Source: Ceratobasidium sp. AG-K
Lineage: Eukaryota > Basidiomycota > Agaricomycetes > Cantharellales > Ceratobasidiaceae
DNA: 64,000 bases
NCBI GenBank assembly: GCA_037039685.1
Contig: JAWNGF010000004.1
Span: forward strand, 1,054,001 to 1,118,000
Reading direction: 5' to 3'
Every line of letters starts with the position of its first letter. The stretch's first letter is position 1. The notes below the pieces were generated by a model. It was not told where the DNA came from, ran no database searches, and saw only the letters and a program-made list of their open reading frames with translations. Shown piece by piece: positions 55,824-64,000 of this stretch. A program made the position numbers and the translations under genes.

Positions 55824-57465
55824 CCTATGCAAGGTCGTCACGCCACTTCTCCCAGACCAATGGGAGGCCGAGTTACGGGACCTCGACCTCCTGGAGGAGT
55901 TTGGCGACGTACTACCAGGCCTTCGCCTGGGGTTCCGCATCGGCGCCAGCGGGCCTGTCACCCACACATATACCCCACCTAACCATAAATCAGCGCTCGA
56001 ACACCCACTCGCAGTACATAACCACATTTCACTAGAACTCAGTGCAGGTCGCTACTCCGGCCCTTTCTCCAAAGAGCAATTATTATCTATCATCGGCCCT
56101 TTCCAGACTGCCCCATTAGGCGTGGTCGAGAAGCCATCTTCGCCAGGCAGTTTCCGTATCATCCAGGATTTTTCATTTCCTCGTAATCAGTCTACCTTCC
56201 AGTCTCTTAATAGTCAAATCAATACCGAGGATTTTTCATGCACATGGGGTTTCTTTGCCGATGTCGCCAGAGCCGTGAGTCTAGCCGCCGAAGGTTCTGA
56301 GGGGGCTACATTCGACGTTAACTCAGCATACCGTCAAATTCCAGTACGCCCGGTCGACCAACCTCACATTGTTGTAATGTGGGAGGAATCTTTCTACCTA
56401 GACCATGCTGTCCCGTTCGGTGCTGCTAGCTCAAACGGACTATTCGGGCGATGCGGCGACGCAATTGCTCGCATCTTCATTGCCCGTGGAATGGGTTTAG
56501 TGTTTAAATGGGTGGACGATTTTCTATTTATTCGGCCCCCCACCAGTTCCAGCACTCGAGCACACACGACGGAGGAAAGCATCTACAAGCTAGCAGACCA
56601 CCTAGGCTGGCCATGGAAGAAATCCAAGACCAAGAACTTCAGCCCGATTTTTGCCTACCTGGGCTTCGAATGGTCCCTAGCTACTCGCTCCGTTCACATT
56701 CCCAAGACAAAACACGCAAAATACCTGGCCCGGATCAACGTGTGGATGAGCGCTCCATCCGTATCACTCCAGGAGGTTCAGACCCTCATTGGCTCACTAG
56801 TGCACTGCTGCTTAGCCATCCCGGATGGGCGCCCCCAGATCGCCGGCCTCATCAAGTTCAGCTCAATATTCTCCTCCAGATGGGCAGACCGCTTCCAGAA
56901 ACTTACACCTACCCCCCGAGCCAAAGCCGAGACTCGTTGGTGGCACGACAGACTGTCAAACGGTCCATTCGGCATACCCCTATCACCACCGCCACCACAG
57001 TCTCACATGACCATCCATTGCGACGCATCCACGTCCTTTGGGATCGGGATTGTAATAGACTCGGAATGGTCGGCATGGAGGTTGATACAAGGATGGCGCC
57101 AGGATGGCCGGAATATTGGATGGGCGGAAGCCATAGGAGTTGAACTGGCTCTTGAACGCCTGGTCCACAAAGGCGTAAGAGACGCCTCGGTGACCATTCA
57201 CTGTGACAACCAAGGCGTGGTCCACGCCTGGATTGCTGGTCGGTCGCGCAACCACCAACAAAACCAGACAATTGCGCGAATTCTGGCACGAGCAACCGAG
57301 TTCAACCTCTGGGTCACCCTTAAATACATCAGCACATCTGAAAATCTGGCGGACAAACCATCGCGAGGCATCGCCCCAGCCGGTCTGAAACACGCACCCA
57401 ACCCATTCGCACTACCACCACACCTCCGAGTCAATTTAACACCGTTCCATACGCATAGTCCATAG
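55798..57465 (+). CDS. Element reverse transcriptase-RNase H
   Basis: About 555 residues from the ATG at 55798; the frame is open further upstream behind Gag. The RT has GVVEKPSSPGSFRIIQDFS, motif A in TFDVNSAYRQIPV and VPFGAASSNGLF. Motif C reads FKWVDDFLF, with Val before the catalytic DD. AYLGFEWS follows. RNase H comes next with all four acidic residues: IHCDASTSFGIG, WAEAIGVELALE, IHCDNQGVVHAW and ENLADKPSRG. The order RT then RNase H without protease or DDE integrase is that of tyrosine-recombinase retroelements. All catalytic positions are present and no internal stop was seen, so the enzyme could be active. Confidence 0.9.
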   Translation: MGPSNAHIDLCKVVTPLLPDQWEAELRDLDLLEEFGDVLPGLRLGFRIGASGPVTHTYTPPNHKSALEHPLAVHNHISLELSAGRYSGPFSKEQLLSIIGPFQTAPLGVVEKPSSPGSFRIIQDFSFPRNQSTFQSLNSQINTEDFSCTWGFFADVARAVSLAAEGSEGATFDVNSAYRQIPVRPVDQPHIVVMWEESFYLDHAVPFGAASSNGLFGRCGDAIARIFIARGMGLVFKWVDDFLFIRPPTSSSTRAHTTEESIYKLADHLGWPWKKSKTKNFSPIFAYLGFEWSLATRSVHIPKTKHAKYLARINVWMSAPSVSLQEVQTLIGSLVHCCLAIPDGRPQIAGLIKFSSIFSSRWADRFQKLTPTPRAKAETRWWHDRLSNGPFGIPLSPPPPQSHMTIHCDASTSFGIGIVIDSEWSAWRLIQGWRQDGRNIGWAEAIGVELALERLVHKGVRDASVTIHCDNQGVVHAWIAGRSRNHQQNQTIARILARATEFNLWVTLKYISTSENLADKPSRGIAPAGLKHAPNPFALPPHLRVNLTPFHTHSP

Positions 57466-57620
57466 ACACGCTCGTTCTCGGTGCTTTCCAAACTGTATAT
57501 TACAATATCGATTAAAACGTAAACCCTGTACATACAACCACACGTATTAGTCAGACATGCTCGTCATGGCCAGGCATTCGTAACCCTCCCAACCATATCC
57601 TCCCCATCAGCTCTCAAATA

Positions 57621-58775
57621 ATGCCCTTGTCCCTAGAAATCTCACGCCGCAAGCGGAAAAGAGAATCCGACCCAGCAGACTCGACACACCAACGAAAACA
57701 CAGACGGAAAGAACCCAAGCCCCCCAAACATCGGTCACACAGCAACAAAACTCAGAGACGCAAAGACCAACCACCAACAGAGCCCGCACAGAGCCTCATC
57801 CCCCCATCCATGCCAGCGCCTAGCAGCTCACACTTCAACCCGTCACTCCAATCCAAAATCTCCAAGGTGATCGCGTGCGGCCTAGCCAAGGGTACTCTCG
57901 CCAACTACCAGTCGGCAGTCTCAATCTTTACAAAATTTTGCGACAATCAGGGGATACACTCAAGCCTCCGCTTCCCAACCGACGAATTTGTCTTATGCGC
58001 TTTTGCGACGTCCCTAGCGTGCGAGGTCTCAGGATCCTACGCACAGTCTCTTTTCTCAGGACTCAAAGCATGGCACACGATCCAGAACATGACATGGAAA
58101 GGGAGCTCACGCCTTCAGCTCTTACTGCGCGGCGTCGAGCGGCTAACGCCAAAATCCTCAAGGCGCGACCCACAATACCCAGGGACAATCGCAATGCTGG
58201 AAATCCTTTATCAAAAGCTCGACCAAACCCTAGCTCGCGACGCAGCCATCTTTGCAGCAGCCCTGGTGGCCTTCTGGGGACAATGCCGCCTGGGAGAACT
58301 ACTAGGCACAGCCAGGAGAACACACAACGCTTCCCGGTTTCCCTCCCGTTCGTCATTGAGCCTGCCCACGTCGGTCAATGGGTCCCGCATTCTCCAATTA
58401 CCAGCCACAAAACGGGATCAGTCAAAAGGGGAATTGATAGTCATTACAAGACAGGAGAACAAGGTCAATCCCATTGCAGCTCTGGCACACCACCTCGCCT
58501 TTTGCCCCCGAGCAGAGCCATCCGACCACATCTTTGCATTCGAAGTCCCCGGGAAGAACACCATACACAACCTTACCAAGGAGGTATTCCTATCACGTAT
58601 CAACGCAATATGGACGGACCATGGTTTCAAACGGCTCACGGGCCACTCATTCCGGATCGGGGGGACCTCTGCTTTACTCAAAGCCGGAATAGCACCCGAA
58701 ATCGTTCGAAATATGGGTAGATGGTCGTCGGACGCTCATTTCAGATATTGGCGTGACCTGGCCAAAATGTCGTAA
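57621..58775 (+). CDS. Element tyrosine recombinase
   Basis: Intact frame of 384 residues starting MPLSLEISRRKRKRESD, with a very basic first 60 residues. A core-binding domain follows (GLAKGTLANYQSAVSIFTKFC, LCAFATSLACEVSGSYAQSLF). The catalytic domain has Arg in FWGQCRLGELL (about residue 223), Lys around TKRDQSKGELIVI, HSFRIGGTSALLKAG (His-x-x-Arg, about residue 341), then MGRWSSDAHFRYWRD. That last stretch has the second His/Trp position and the nucleophilic Tyr near residue 375. These are the residues of lambda-integrase-type recombinases. The enzyme would integrate a circular DNA copy of the element. Confidence 0.92.
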   Translation: MPLSLEISRRKRKRESDPADSTHQRKHRRKEPKPPKHRSHSNKTQRRKDQPPTEPAQSLIPPSMPAPSSSHFNPSLQSKISKVIACGLAKGTLANYQSAVSIFTKFCDNQGIHSSLRFPTDEFVLCAFATSLACEVSGSYAQSLFSGLKAWHTIQNMTWKGSSRLQLLLRGVERLTPKSSRRDPQYPGTIAMLEILYQKLDQTLARDAAIFAAALVAFWGQCRLGELLGTARRTHNASRFPSRSSLSLPTSVNGSRILQLPATKRDQSKGELIVITRQENKVNPIAALAHHLAFCPRAEPSDHIFAFEVPGKNTIHNLTKEVFLSRINAIWTDHGFKRLTGHSFRIGGTSALLKAGIAPEIVRNMGRWSSDAHFRYWRDLAKMS

Positions 58776-59494
58776 GCTTCTTCTTGTTGACTATGAGACA
58801 AGCCGCGATGGAGAGTGGACGGCACTAAGACCTAAGTGACCTCTTGAACCGCAACGCACTTAAGTGTCTGTAGGCTCTTGAGGGTAGGGGTGGTTCTAAG
58901 TGTCACTCAAAGGGGATGTTTTGACGAGACAAAACAAGCTGGGGTTTCCAGGCTTGTTGGTCCTCTATATATATTCCAGAAGTGGCCGAGTCATACAAAG
59001 CGTAGCCACATGAGTCAAAGCAGTCGACCAGTCAGGAGTGTCCATGTGAGTCATGCTGTATGAACAGACATGACTCGTACAAAGCACAGCCGCGTTACAC
59101 AATGTAACGGAATAACCACAAGAAGGTGGCAACGCGGCAAACGGAAACGGCAACACAACACAGAAGGAAGGAACAGGCGGGCGAGACAACAGGCAAGTCC
59201 GATGGAGTGAGCTAGCTCACGACACGAAATCGCCACAAATCACACAGAAAATATCCACCTCCGCCTGGCCAGCACAGCACAGGCTACCACGTCCACGCAC
59301 AGTCATCACAGCTCGCGCTCCGGCTAGGACCAGGCCAGGCCAGGCCCAGCCAGAGCCAAGGGTGATCCTCGTCACCCATCACTCGGATACTCACCGCGAC
59401 CCCTACACGCTCGGACGTCCGTCCTTGCATTCGCTCGTCCATTTCCTCCTGTACAGTCACAGCCGCAACATTGTAACACCAGTTGTCATCCAGG
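58776..59494. other. 3' internal non-coding part of the element
   Basis: Sequence between the recombinase stop and repeat B1. It contains short imperfect direct repeats (variants of CATGAGTCA/CATGACTCG with ACAAAGC near 58990-59085) and a GGCCA-rich run (about 59333-59352). No coding region was supported. Confidence 0.5.
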
Positions 59495-59670
59495 GCGAGC
59501 CTTCCTCGCGTCTCGGAGCCCCGGTTCCTCACCATGGGCGCTACCGTGCCCCGGCAACTCCCATCCACCCGGAGTCCGGGCTTGTGTTTGCATTGTACCC
59601 TATACATACATATTATAAATATCGTATTTATTATCACATACGCGCGAGTAAGCTTCGACCGAAGGATAAG
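59495..59670 (+). repeat. Ngaro split direct repeat B1
   Basis: 176 bp, 172 of 176 identical by eye to B2. It abuts A2 with no gap, forming the B1-A2 junction expected from a circular copy. Confidence 0.92.
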
Positions 59671-59831
59671 TTGGGGTTTGTGGGTTGCAGCTTGCGGAGT
59701 CTCACAAACTCGACTTAGCCGCTTTAGGAGCACGAGCGCCAAGCCTCGCTCGTACCTCTTAGTCCGATCCCACGTGATTGCCCGCCTGTGTTCACTCGCT
59801 CGCTACCGCTCGCTCGTCAATATTTTGTGGC
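59671..59831 (+). repeat. Ngaro split direct repeat A2
   Basis: Near-identical copy of A1, offset by 6,355 bp with no indels. Followed by a 57 bp spacer (59832-59888) before B2. Confidence 0.92.
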
Positions 59832-59888
59832 TTCCCGCCCACCTCACCGCTACATAGGACACAAGCCAGGACAGGCCACACCCGACCC

Positions 59889-60064
59889 GCGAGCCTTCCT
59901 CGCGTCTCGGAGCCCCGGTTCCTCACCGTGGGCGCTACCGCGCCCCGGCAACTCCCATCCACCCGGAGTCCGGGCTTGTGTTTGCATTGTACCCTATACA
60001 TACATATTATAAATATCGTATTTATTATCACATACGCGCGAGTAAGCTTTGACCAAAGGATAAG
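59889..60064 (+). repeat. Ngaro split direct repeat B2
   Basis: Right end of the element. It differs from B1 at 59928, 59941, 60050 and 60055, all transitions at CpG positions. Confidence 0.92.
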
Positions 60065-60289
60065 TAAAGCAATTGCCATAGCCCTGGAACTCACTACTTC
60101 TTATATACATTGACTGAGATGTTAAGCGAAGCGGAGTCGCTACACAATATAGAAGTGATAGACTCTCCTGTGTAGAACATCTGCATTGAGCGATTGTAAA
60201 CGTTCTAGCAATGGATCTGGTTAGCATAAACCCAACTTGGCCGTACGCTTTAACACCCGAGCTTACATAGTGAAATCACTGCCACACTC

Positions 60290-61303
60290 ATCCTAGATAG
60301 TTGCGTCCATCCTCTCCCAGTGCCTCGACGATATTTGCCATATCTCGGGCGACGGCCACTGTTCCGACGGACTGAAGTATTTGCTTGCTTCTGTTCTGCA
60401 CGCAGGCTATTGGGTGGGCCGCTTGTAAGGCAGCGATCCTCTTGACATGTGCCTTTTTGGCACTCCCAACTACGTGCGGAAACGGCGCGCCGGTACTTAC
60501 CACGACGGAGGTTAGAGCATATAGCACCAAAGCGATGAAAGATAACCTACAGCTGTAAATGGTAGGCGTGGTGCAGTAACTTTGCCTCGGCGTCGAAGCA
60601 AGCAGTGGATGGGCCAGTAAGGCCTACGCCACTGTACAGTGGCAGGTTGGGTACATTTATTCTGCAATGGTATCTCAAGACTCGAGGCGTACCATGGGTC
60701 GAATCCGAGAATGTCGTAGCGACCCTCCACCTGTGCGCCTGACATATCGAATTGAGGTTAGAAAGACGCATATATCTAGTAAGTTTATGTATCTTTACTG
60801 AGTGATTCACCGCTACTTGCTATCCAGGCAGCTCCAGAACCTCCGGAGCCCTTGATATGGATATTGGCGAATGGTTCGTTCGGTTACACGACGGTACAAC
60901 TCACTCCAGGGTTAGCTAAGATGGTCCCTAGACGCTGCGCTGCAGGAACAGTAGCCGGGTACTTGCGCATGAATATCGAGACAATTGCATTGTTGCTCGG
61001 GTCAGAGTACTAGCGCGTTGGGGTTGGTACTTTAGGTTGATGGCGATCATAGACCACACCCAACTTACGTCCATAGGCACGTCTAGAAACGCATACTGGG
61101 TCGTTGCAGTATCTGGACAGGCAAACCATGAGATGTTTGCTGCCTGACGCGCGATCGGCACGTGAGTGGCCTGGATGCTCGACGCGAGAGGGGCGATCTA
61201 AAGAAAATACATGCACCATTCATGCATTTTTCTTGTAGGTTTTCCGCAAGCATACCATTAACCCGCTAATAATAACTCGCACCGATGTCGAGATAGCAAT
61301 CAT
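60290..61303 (-). pseudogene. N-terminal part of a secreted TAP-like alpha/beta-hydrolase gene
   Basis: Starts at 61303 with MIAISTSVRVIISGLM, joined over a GTATGC...TTTAG intron to IAPLASSIQA, a good signal peptide. Then come NISWFACPDTATTQYAFLDV, SIFMRKYPATVPAAQR, NPGGPGGSG (oxyanion-hole loop of the S33/TAP family) and VEGRYDILGFDP. Further exons include STACFDAEAKL and VARDMANIVEALGEDGRNYLG. In relatives this last stretch is followed within a few residues by GxSxG with the catalytic Ser. Here the reading ends, and only about 225 nt separate it from the Ngaro element. The C-terminal part resumes at 53315. The catalytic-Ser segment and roughly 150-200 following residues were not found on either side, so the gene is disrupted and also lacks its middle. 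Confidence 0.75.
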
Positions 61304-62972
61304 GACTGAACCCGTAGCTAAGGTACAAGTTATAGCTGGCTTACCCTTCTTTAAGTACATTACTCCCGCTGCTGGGGGAGTGTTCGAAGCGTGCGGTTAG
61401 CCGTTATCTCGTCAGTGCGATGCTCGGAGAAACCATTGTGGGCACGCTGGTGGACCTGGCATCAAGGTCTCCACGCGAATAACCTCCTGTCTATCGATTT
61501 TCCACGCTTATAAATGCTGCATACAAGGCAGGCCGCCGGCATGCCAAGCAGGTACATGTGTTATTAGCTAACCTATGCCGTGAACGCCTTCTCACTGGCC
61601 TCGCTCTTGTGTCCATCGCCCCGCCCACCAAGGTCCCTCCCCCCTCGGCATTAATGCACCTTTTTGTAAGAAGCACTTAAATCCTCGAACGGGCTTCCTG
61701 CAAATCGCCGAACCCATAGGCCCAGTCACTAGCTTCTAAGTCAACGGCTATATTCCCTGTTTGGGAATTGAGGGACAATGTTTACCAAATGATCACAGCC
61801 ACATGCACGTGACAAGCCACGAGCCACCTCATCCCGGTGCCTCACCTAGCCCTCACCACTGCACTCCGGAGCCTCCCCAACGGCACCTTCGACGTATCTC
61901 AAGCTATCCCTCAGCTCCTCTCCTATTAATCTGACCCTCCTTGTAATTTCTTCCTCCGCGCTCGGTTCACTCAAATGCCCTTGATGTTTGGGCCATTGGA
62001 GCCAGTTTGCGCCACCTCGCCGTTTTCTCCTCGCGTTTACCATAAGAGTTCTGTTCTCCTATTCTCCGCACCTAGAAGCCCTCACGAGCTGTTTAGCACG
62101 GCACCTGCGAACCGCAAGCCGATGACAAGAAACCTCGCAAAGCAATTTGTTTGGCCTATTTATACCGTAGATCGCAATACTCCATTCGGTGCAGCCCAAG
62201 CGGGGCACACGCCCCTACTCTAGTTTAGTTAGGACCGGAGAGCTTACTCACATAATCTCCCGACAGTAATGGCGTGTTAGAGTGTGTAGCCCGCGTCTGT
62301 CCTTCCGACCGCTACCGGCTATATGATTCCTTTATGCCGTCCTATATACGCGAATAAGTCGGTCCCGCCGGCATTTTACTCAAGACGAACCAATATCCTA
62401 AGAACAGACACGTAATGCTGTGTGTGGCAAGCCCATGTAGCCGACCTCGGTCCAAAGGAAAATGACAAATATCCGCGGGACCGCCGGCAACCCGAACAAT
62501 CTGGTCAGCGCTATTATTTAGGTCTGATGCATCAAAGCTTGCACGTCAGACGTCCGAGTCATTTCCGGCTACTGTCAGCTCGCGTCCGTACCTCGCGTCG
62601 TGATGCCCGACTGGCGCTCGTATGGTTTGATTTGACGGGTGCCGCCAGGGGCGAGCCGCGGCCGAGTTTTGGGGAAACTTTCGTGTGTTGCATGCAAGAT
62701 CGTCATCTGGTGTGCGTACAACTTGAACTCCGACGCGGATGCGGGATAGGGTTCACCCGATGCGAGAGTTTGAGCAATTTGGTGGAATGCACTCTATCGG
62801 CGATTCGAGCAGAGAATGTATAGACTCCCGATATCGTGTTAATCGTGCCTAGCCTCGAGGCCAACGTAGGGCCCAGACAGGCGACAAATCTAAATCGACA
62901 GCACGTGCGAAATGAAGGCATATAATTCATCGCATAGGGTATTCACATAAACCAGAGGACCAAAGAAATAAG
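61304..62972. other. Long stretch without a supported gene
   Basis: About 1.7 kb. The open frames at 61975-62223 and 62422-62823 (plus strand) show no motif, no splice-linked extension and no protein-like composition. Confidence 0.4.
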
Positions 62973-63686
62973 TTAGACAAAATACGGCTCCGGACCGGGG
63001 CAGATCAATCGCGTAATCAGGGTCCAGACTATGATGCGCTGTGGACTAGTCAGCGGCAAACATGCGAGGTGGGAAGATAAATTACCTGGACGCGGCGAGG
63101 AGGGTGCGTTCGCGGGCGCGTTGGGCGGACCAGACGAATGCGGCAATGGTGTCTGTCTCGCGCACGGATTTTGTGTGCCAGTGGCGTTCGGCGAGGCGGG
63201 CGAGCACCGTGTGGACCGAGTCGAGGTCGGTGAGGATCGGGGGTTGGGTCAGGTCGTCGGGTTGGGGTGTGTGTGTTGTGGGGTTGAGGAGTGTGGATGG
63301 GATGGGTGCGGGTTGGGAGGTGTACGGTGAGGGGTGGATGGGGGGAAGGATGTCGTGTTTGACGAGATACGACACGAGCGAGTGGGTGGGCAGACTGCTC
63401 AGGTCCGTCTACTACGAGTTAGCTGGATTCAACAACAGCCGTGGGGACTCACCGGCCGCTCGTCCTTCTTGGCGACGGGGGTAGGTGCAGGGGCGGGTGG
63501 GGCGGGCATGAGCAGCGTCTCGTCCTTGCGGCGTTTCTTTGGGTCGGGCGGAGAGGTCTCGGCGGCAGTGCGTTTGGCAGGCTTGACAATACGGGGTTTT
63601 TGTGGTTTCGCCTTGCGCTCGTCGATGTAGGCAGCGTCGATAACGTTGTACGGATAGGGTCGAATGGGCTCTGCGACGGGTGGCAT
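62973..63686 (-). CDS. Basic nuclear-looking protein, possibly SAP30/Sin3-binding-like
   Basis: Three proposed exons starting MPPVAEPIRPYPYNVIDAAY at 63686. Exon 1 has a basic segment (KRTAAETSPPDPKKRRKDE). An intron (GTGAGTC...GTAGTAG) leads to TDLSSLPTHSLVSYLVKHD then ILPPIHPSP, a Pro-rich linker, PPILTDLDSVHTVLARLAER and ETDTIAAFVWSAQRARE. A last intron (GTAATTT...CTGACTAG) gives a short end at 62973. The SLPTxxLxxYLxxHxL helix resembles the Sin3-binding helix of SAP30-type histone-deacetylase subunits, but this is a weak match. The final exon is uncertain. It diverges from the gene at 63844. Confidence 0.5.
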
Positions 63687-63843
63687 GGTTGTTCACTTCG
63701 GATCCAACTCAGATCACAGGGATCGGCCCTGACCAATTAGACCACCATCACGCTCCTTGTTCCCTCTGCACCTGCTATTAAACCACTGCTACACTGGCTC
63801 ACTGGTTGTGCTCGCCCGCTGGCACAAATTAACTCCACGTGAC

Positions 63844-64000
63844 ATGGAGATATCAGACGTACGTCGTCGGCCCCACCCACACGCTCGCTGACACCCCGCA
63901 GGACCGGCTCACCAAGCTGCTCTCCGCTCCATGGCTCGCCCGCACTGACACCGACACCAAGACGACCTACCTCATCGTAGGTCTCTGCATCATACAGCCC
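63844..64000 (+). CDS. 5' end of an unidentified gene, cut by the window
   Basis: Starts MEISD at 63844. An intron (GTACGTCG...CCCCGCAG) follows at once, then DRLTKLLSAPWLARTDTDT and KTTYLIVGLCI to the window edge. Too short to identify. A tiny first exon followed by a phase-0 intron fits the style of other genes here. It shares a divergent promoter of about 157 nt with the gene to its left. Confidence 0.5.

Larger units (their letters stand above)
53316..60064 (+). mobile_element. Ngaro-type tyrosine-recombinase retrotransposon (DIRS order)
   Basis: A 6,749 bp element bounded by split direct repeats in the order A1 (53316-53476), internal genes, B1 (59495-59670) directly abutting A2 (59671-59831), then B2 (59889-60064). 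This A1...B1-A2-B2 order is the hallmark of Ngaro elements, which integrate through a circular DNA copy using a tyrosine recombinase instead of a DDE integrase. Inside are a Zn2Cys6-like/Gag reading frame, RT-RNase H and a tyrosine recombinase, all on the plus strand. All three coding parts look intact. A1/A2 differ at 2 of 161 positions and B1/B2 at 4 of 176. The same 4 nt (TAAA) abuts both ends (53312-53315 and 60065-60068). The element lies within a secreted hydrolase gene on the opposite strand. It has no LTRs and no DDE integrase. Confidence 0.9.

Noticed and set aside
53316..60064. LTR retrotransposon interpretation of the direct repeats
   Set aside because: There are two different repeat pairs in the order A1...B1A2 B2, no protease or DDE integrase, and a tyrosine recombinase is present, all of which exclude a Gypsy or Copia element.
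1..64000. CRISPR arrays or bacterial operons
   Set aside because: The window is full of spliceosomal introns; no regularly spaced identical repeats with unique spacers occur. The CCCCCACGGG copies are too short and irregularly spaced for such an array.

Overview
This is a fungal window, most likely from an agaricomycete and plausibly a Rhizoctonia-like Cantharellales species. Almost every recognisable gene is cut by 45-75 nt introns with GTRNGT donors. The content fits that group: alpha-arrestin-like proteins, a single-exon F-box protein, an OPT transporter, HSPA12-like Hsp70s, PCL-type cyclins, and a tyrosine-recombinase retrotransposon of a kind common in Agaricomycetes. I recognised no tRNA or rRNA gene. 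Gene models were assembled by eye from reading frames and splice signals, so some exon boundaries are provisional. The species guess is an inference.

0.7-19 kb, housekeeping: two tandem nucleotidyltransferase-fold paralogues; a TMEM70-like mitochondrial protein; a membrane-anchored spermidine-synthase-like protein; a flavocytochrome b2-type L-lactate dehydrogenase (minus strand); two arrestin-like adaptors with PPxY motifs (minus); a DUF202 membrane protein; the mitochondrial insertase OXA1 (minus); and poorly resolved small genes around 15.6-16.8 kb.

20-31 kb: an APC/C activator of the Cdh1/Fizzy-related type, then an unusual accessory cluster. It holds three copies of a roughly 100-residue protein of unknown family, interleaved with three HSPA12-like Hsp70 copies. 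The copies range from intact-looking to badly decayed and look like repeated duplication of a [small gene + Hsp70] unit.

31-52 kb: two divergent PCL/Pho80-type cyclins, a small coiled-coil protein, the CAAX protease RCE1, a basic nuclear-looking protein, an F-box protein, a polytopic membrane protein, a mitochondrial carrier and an oligopeptide transporter.

52.6-61.3 kb is the most interesting part. A 6.75 kb Ngaro-type (DIRS order) retrotransposon has complete split direct repeats (A1 ... B1-A2 ... B2). It encodes a Zn2Cys6-like/Gag protein, reverse transcriptase-RNase H and a tyrosine recombinase. It sits inside a secreted tripeptidyl-aminopeptidase-like alpha/beta-hydrolase gene: the N-terminal half is at 60.3-61.3 kb and the C-terminal half at 52.6-53.3 kb, both on the minus strand. 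The segment that should carry the catalytic serine was not found. All six differences between the repeat copies are transitions at CpG sites, which points to a young insertion under CpG-methylation decay. A likely intron joins the first ORF to Gag, and that intron carries six copies of a CCCCCACGGG motif.

The window ends with a minus-strand gene that may carry a Sin3-binding SAP30-like segment, and a divergent gene cut off by the window edge.
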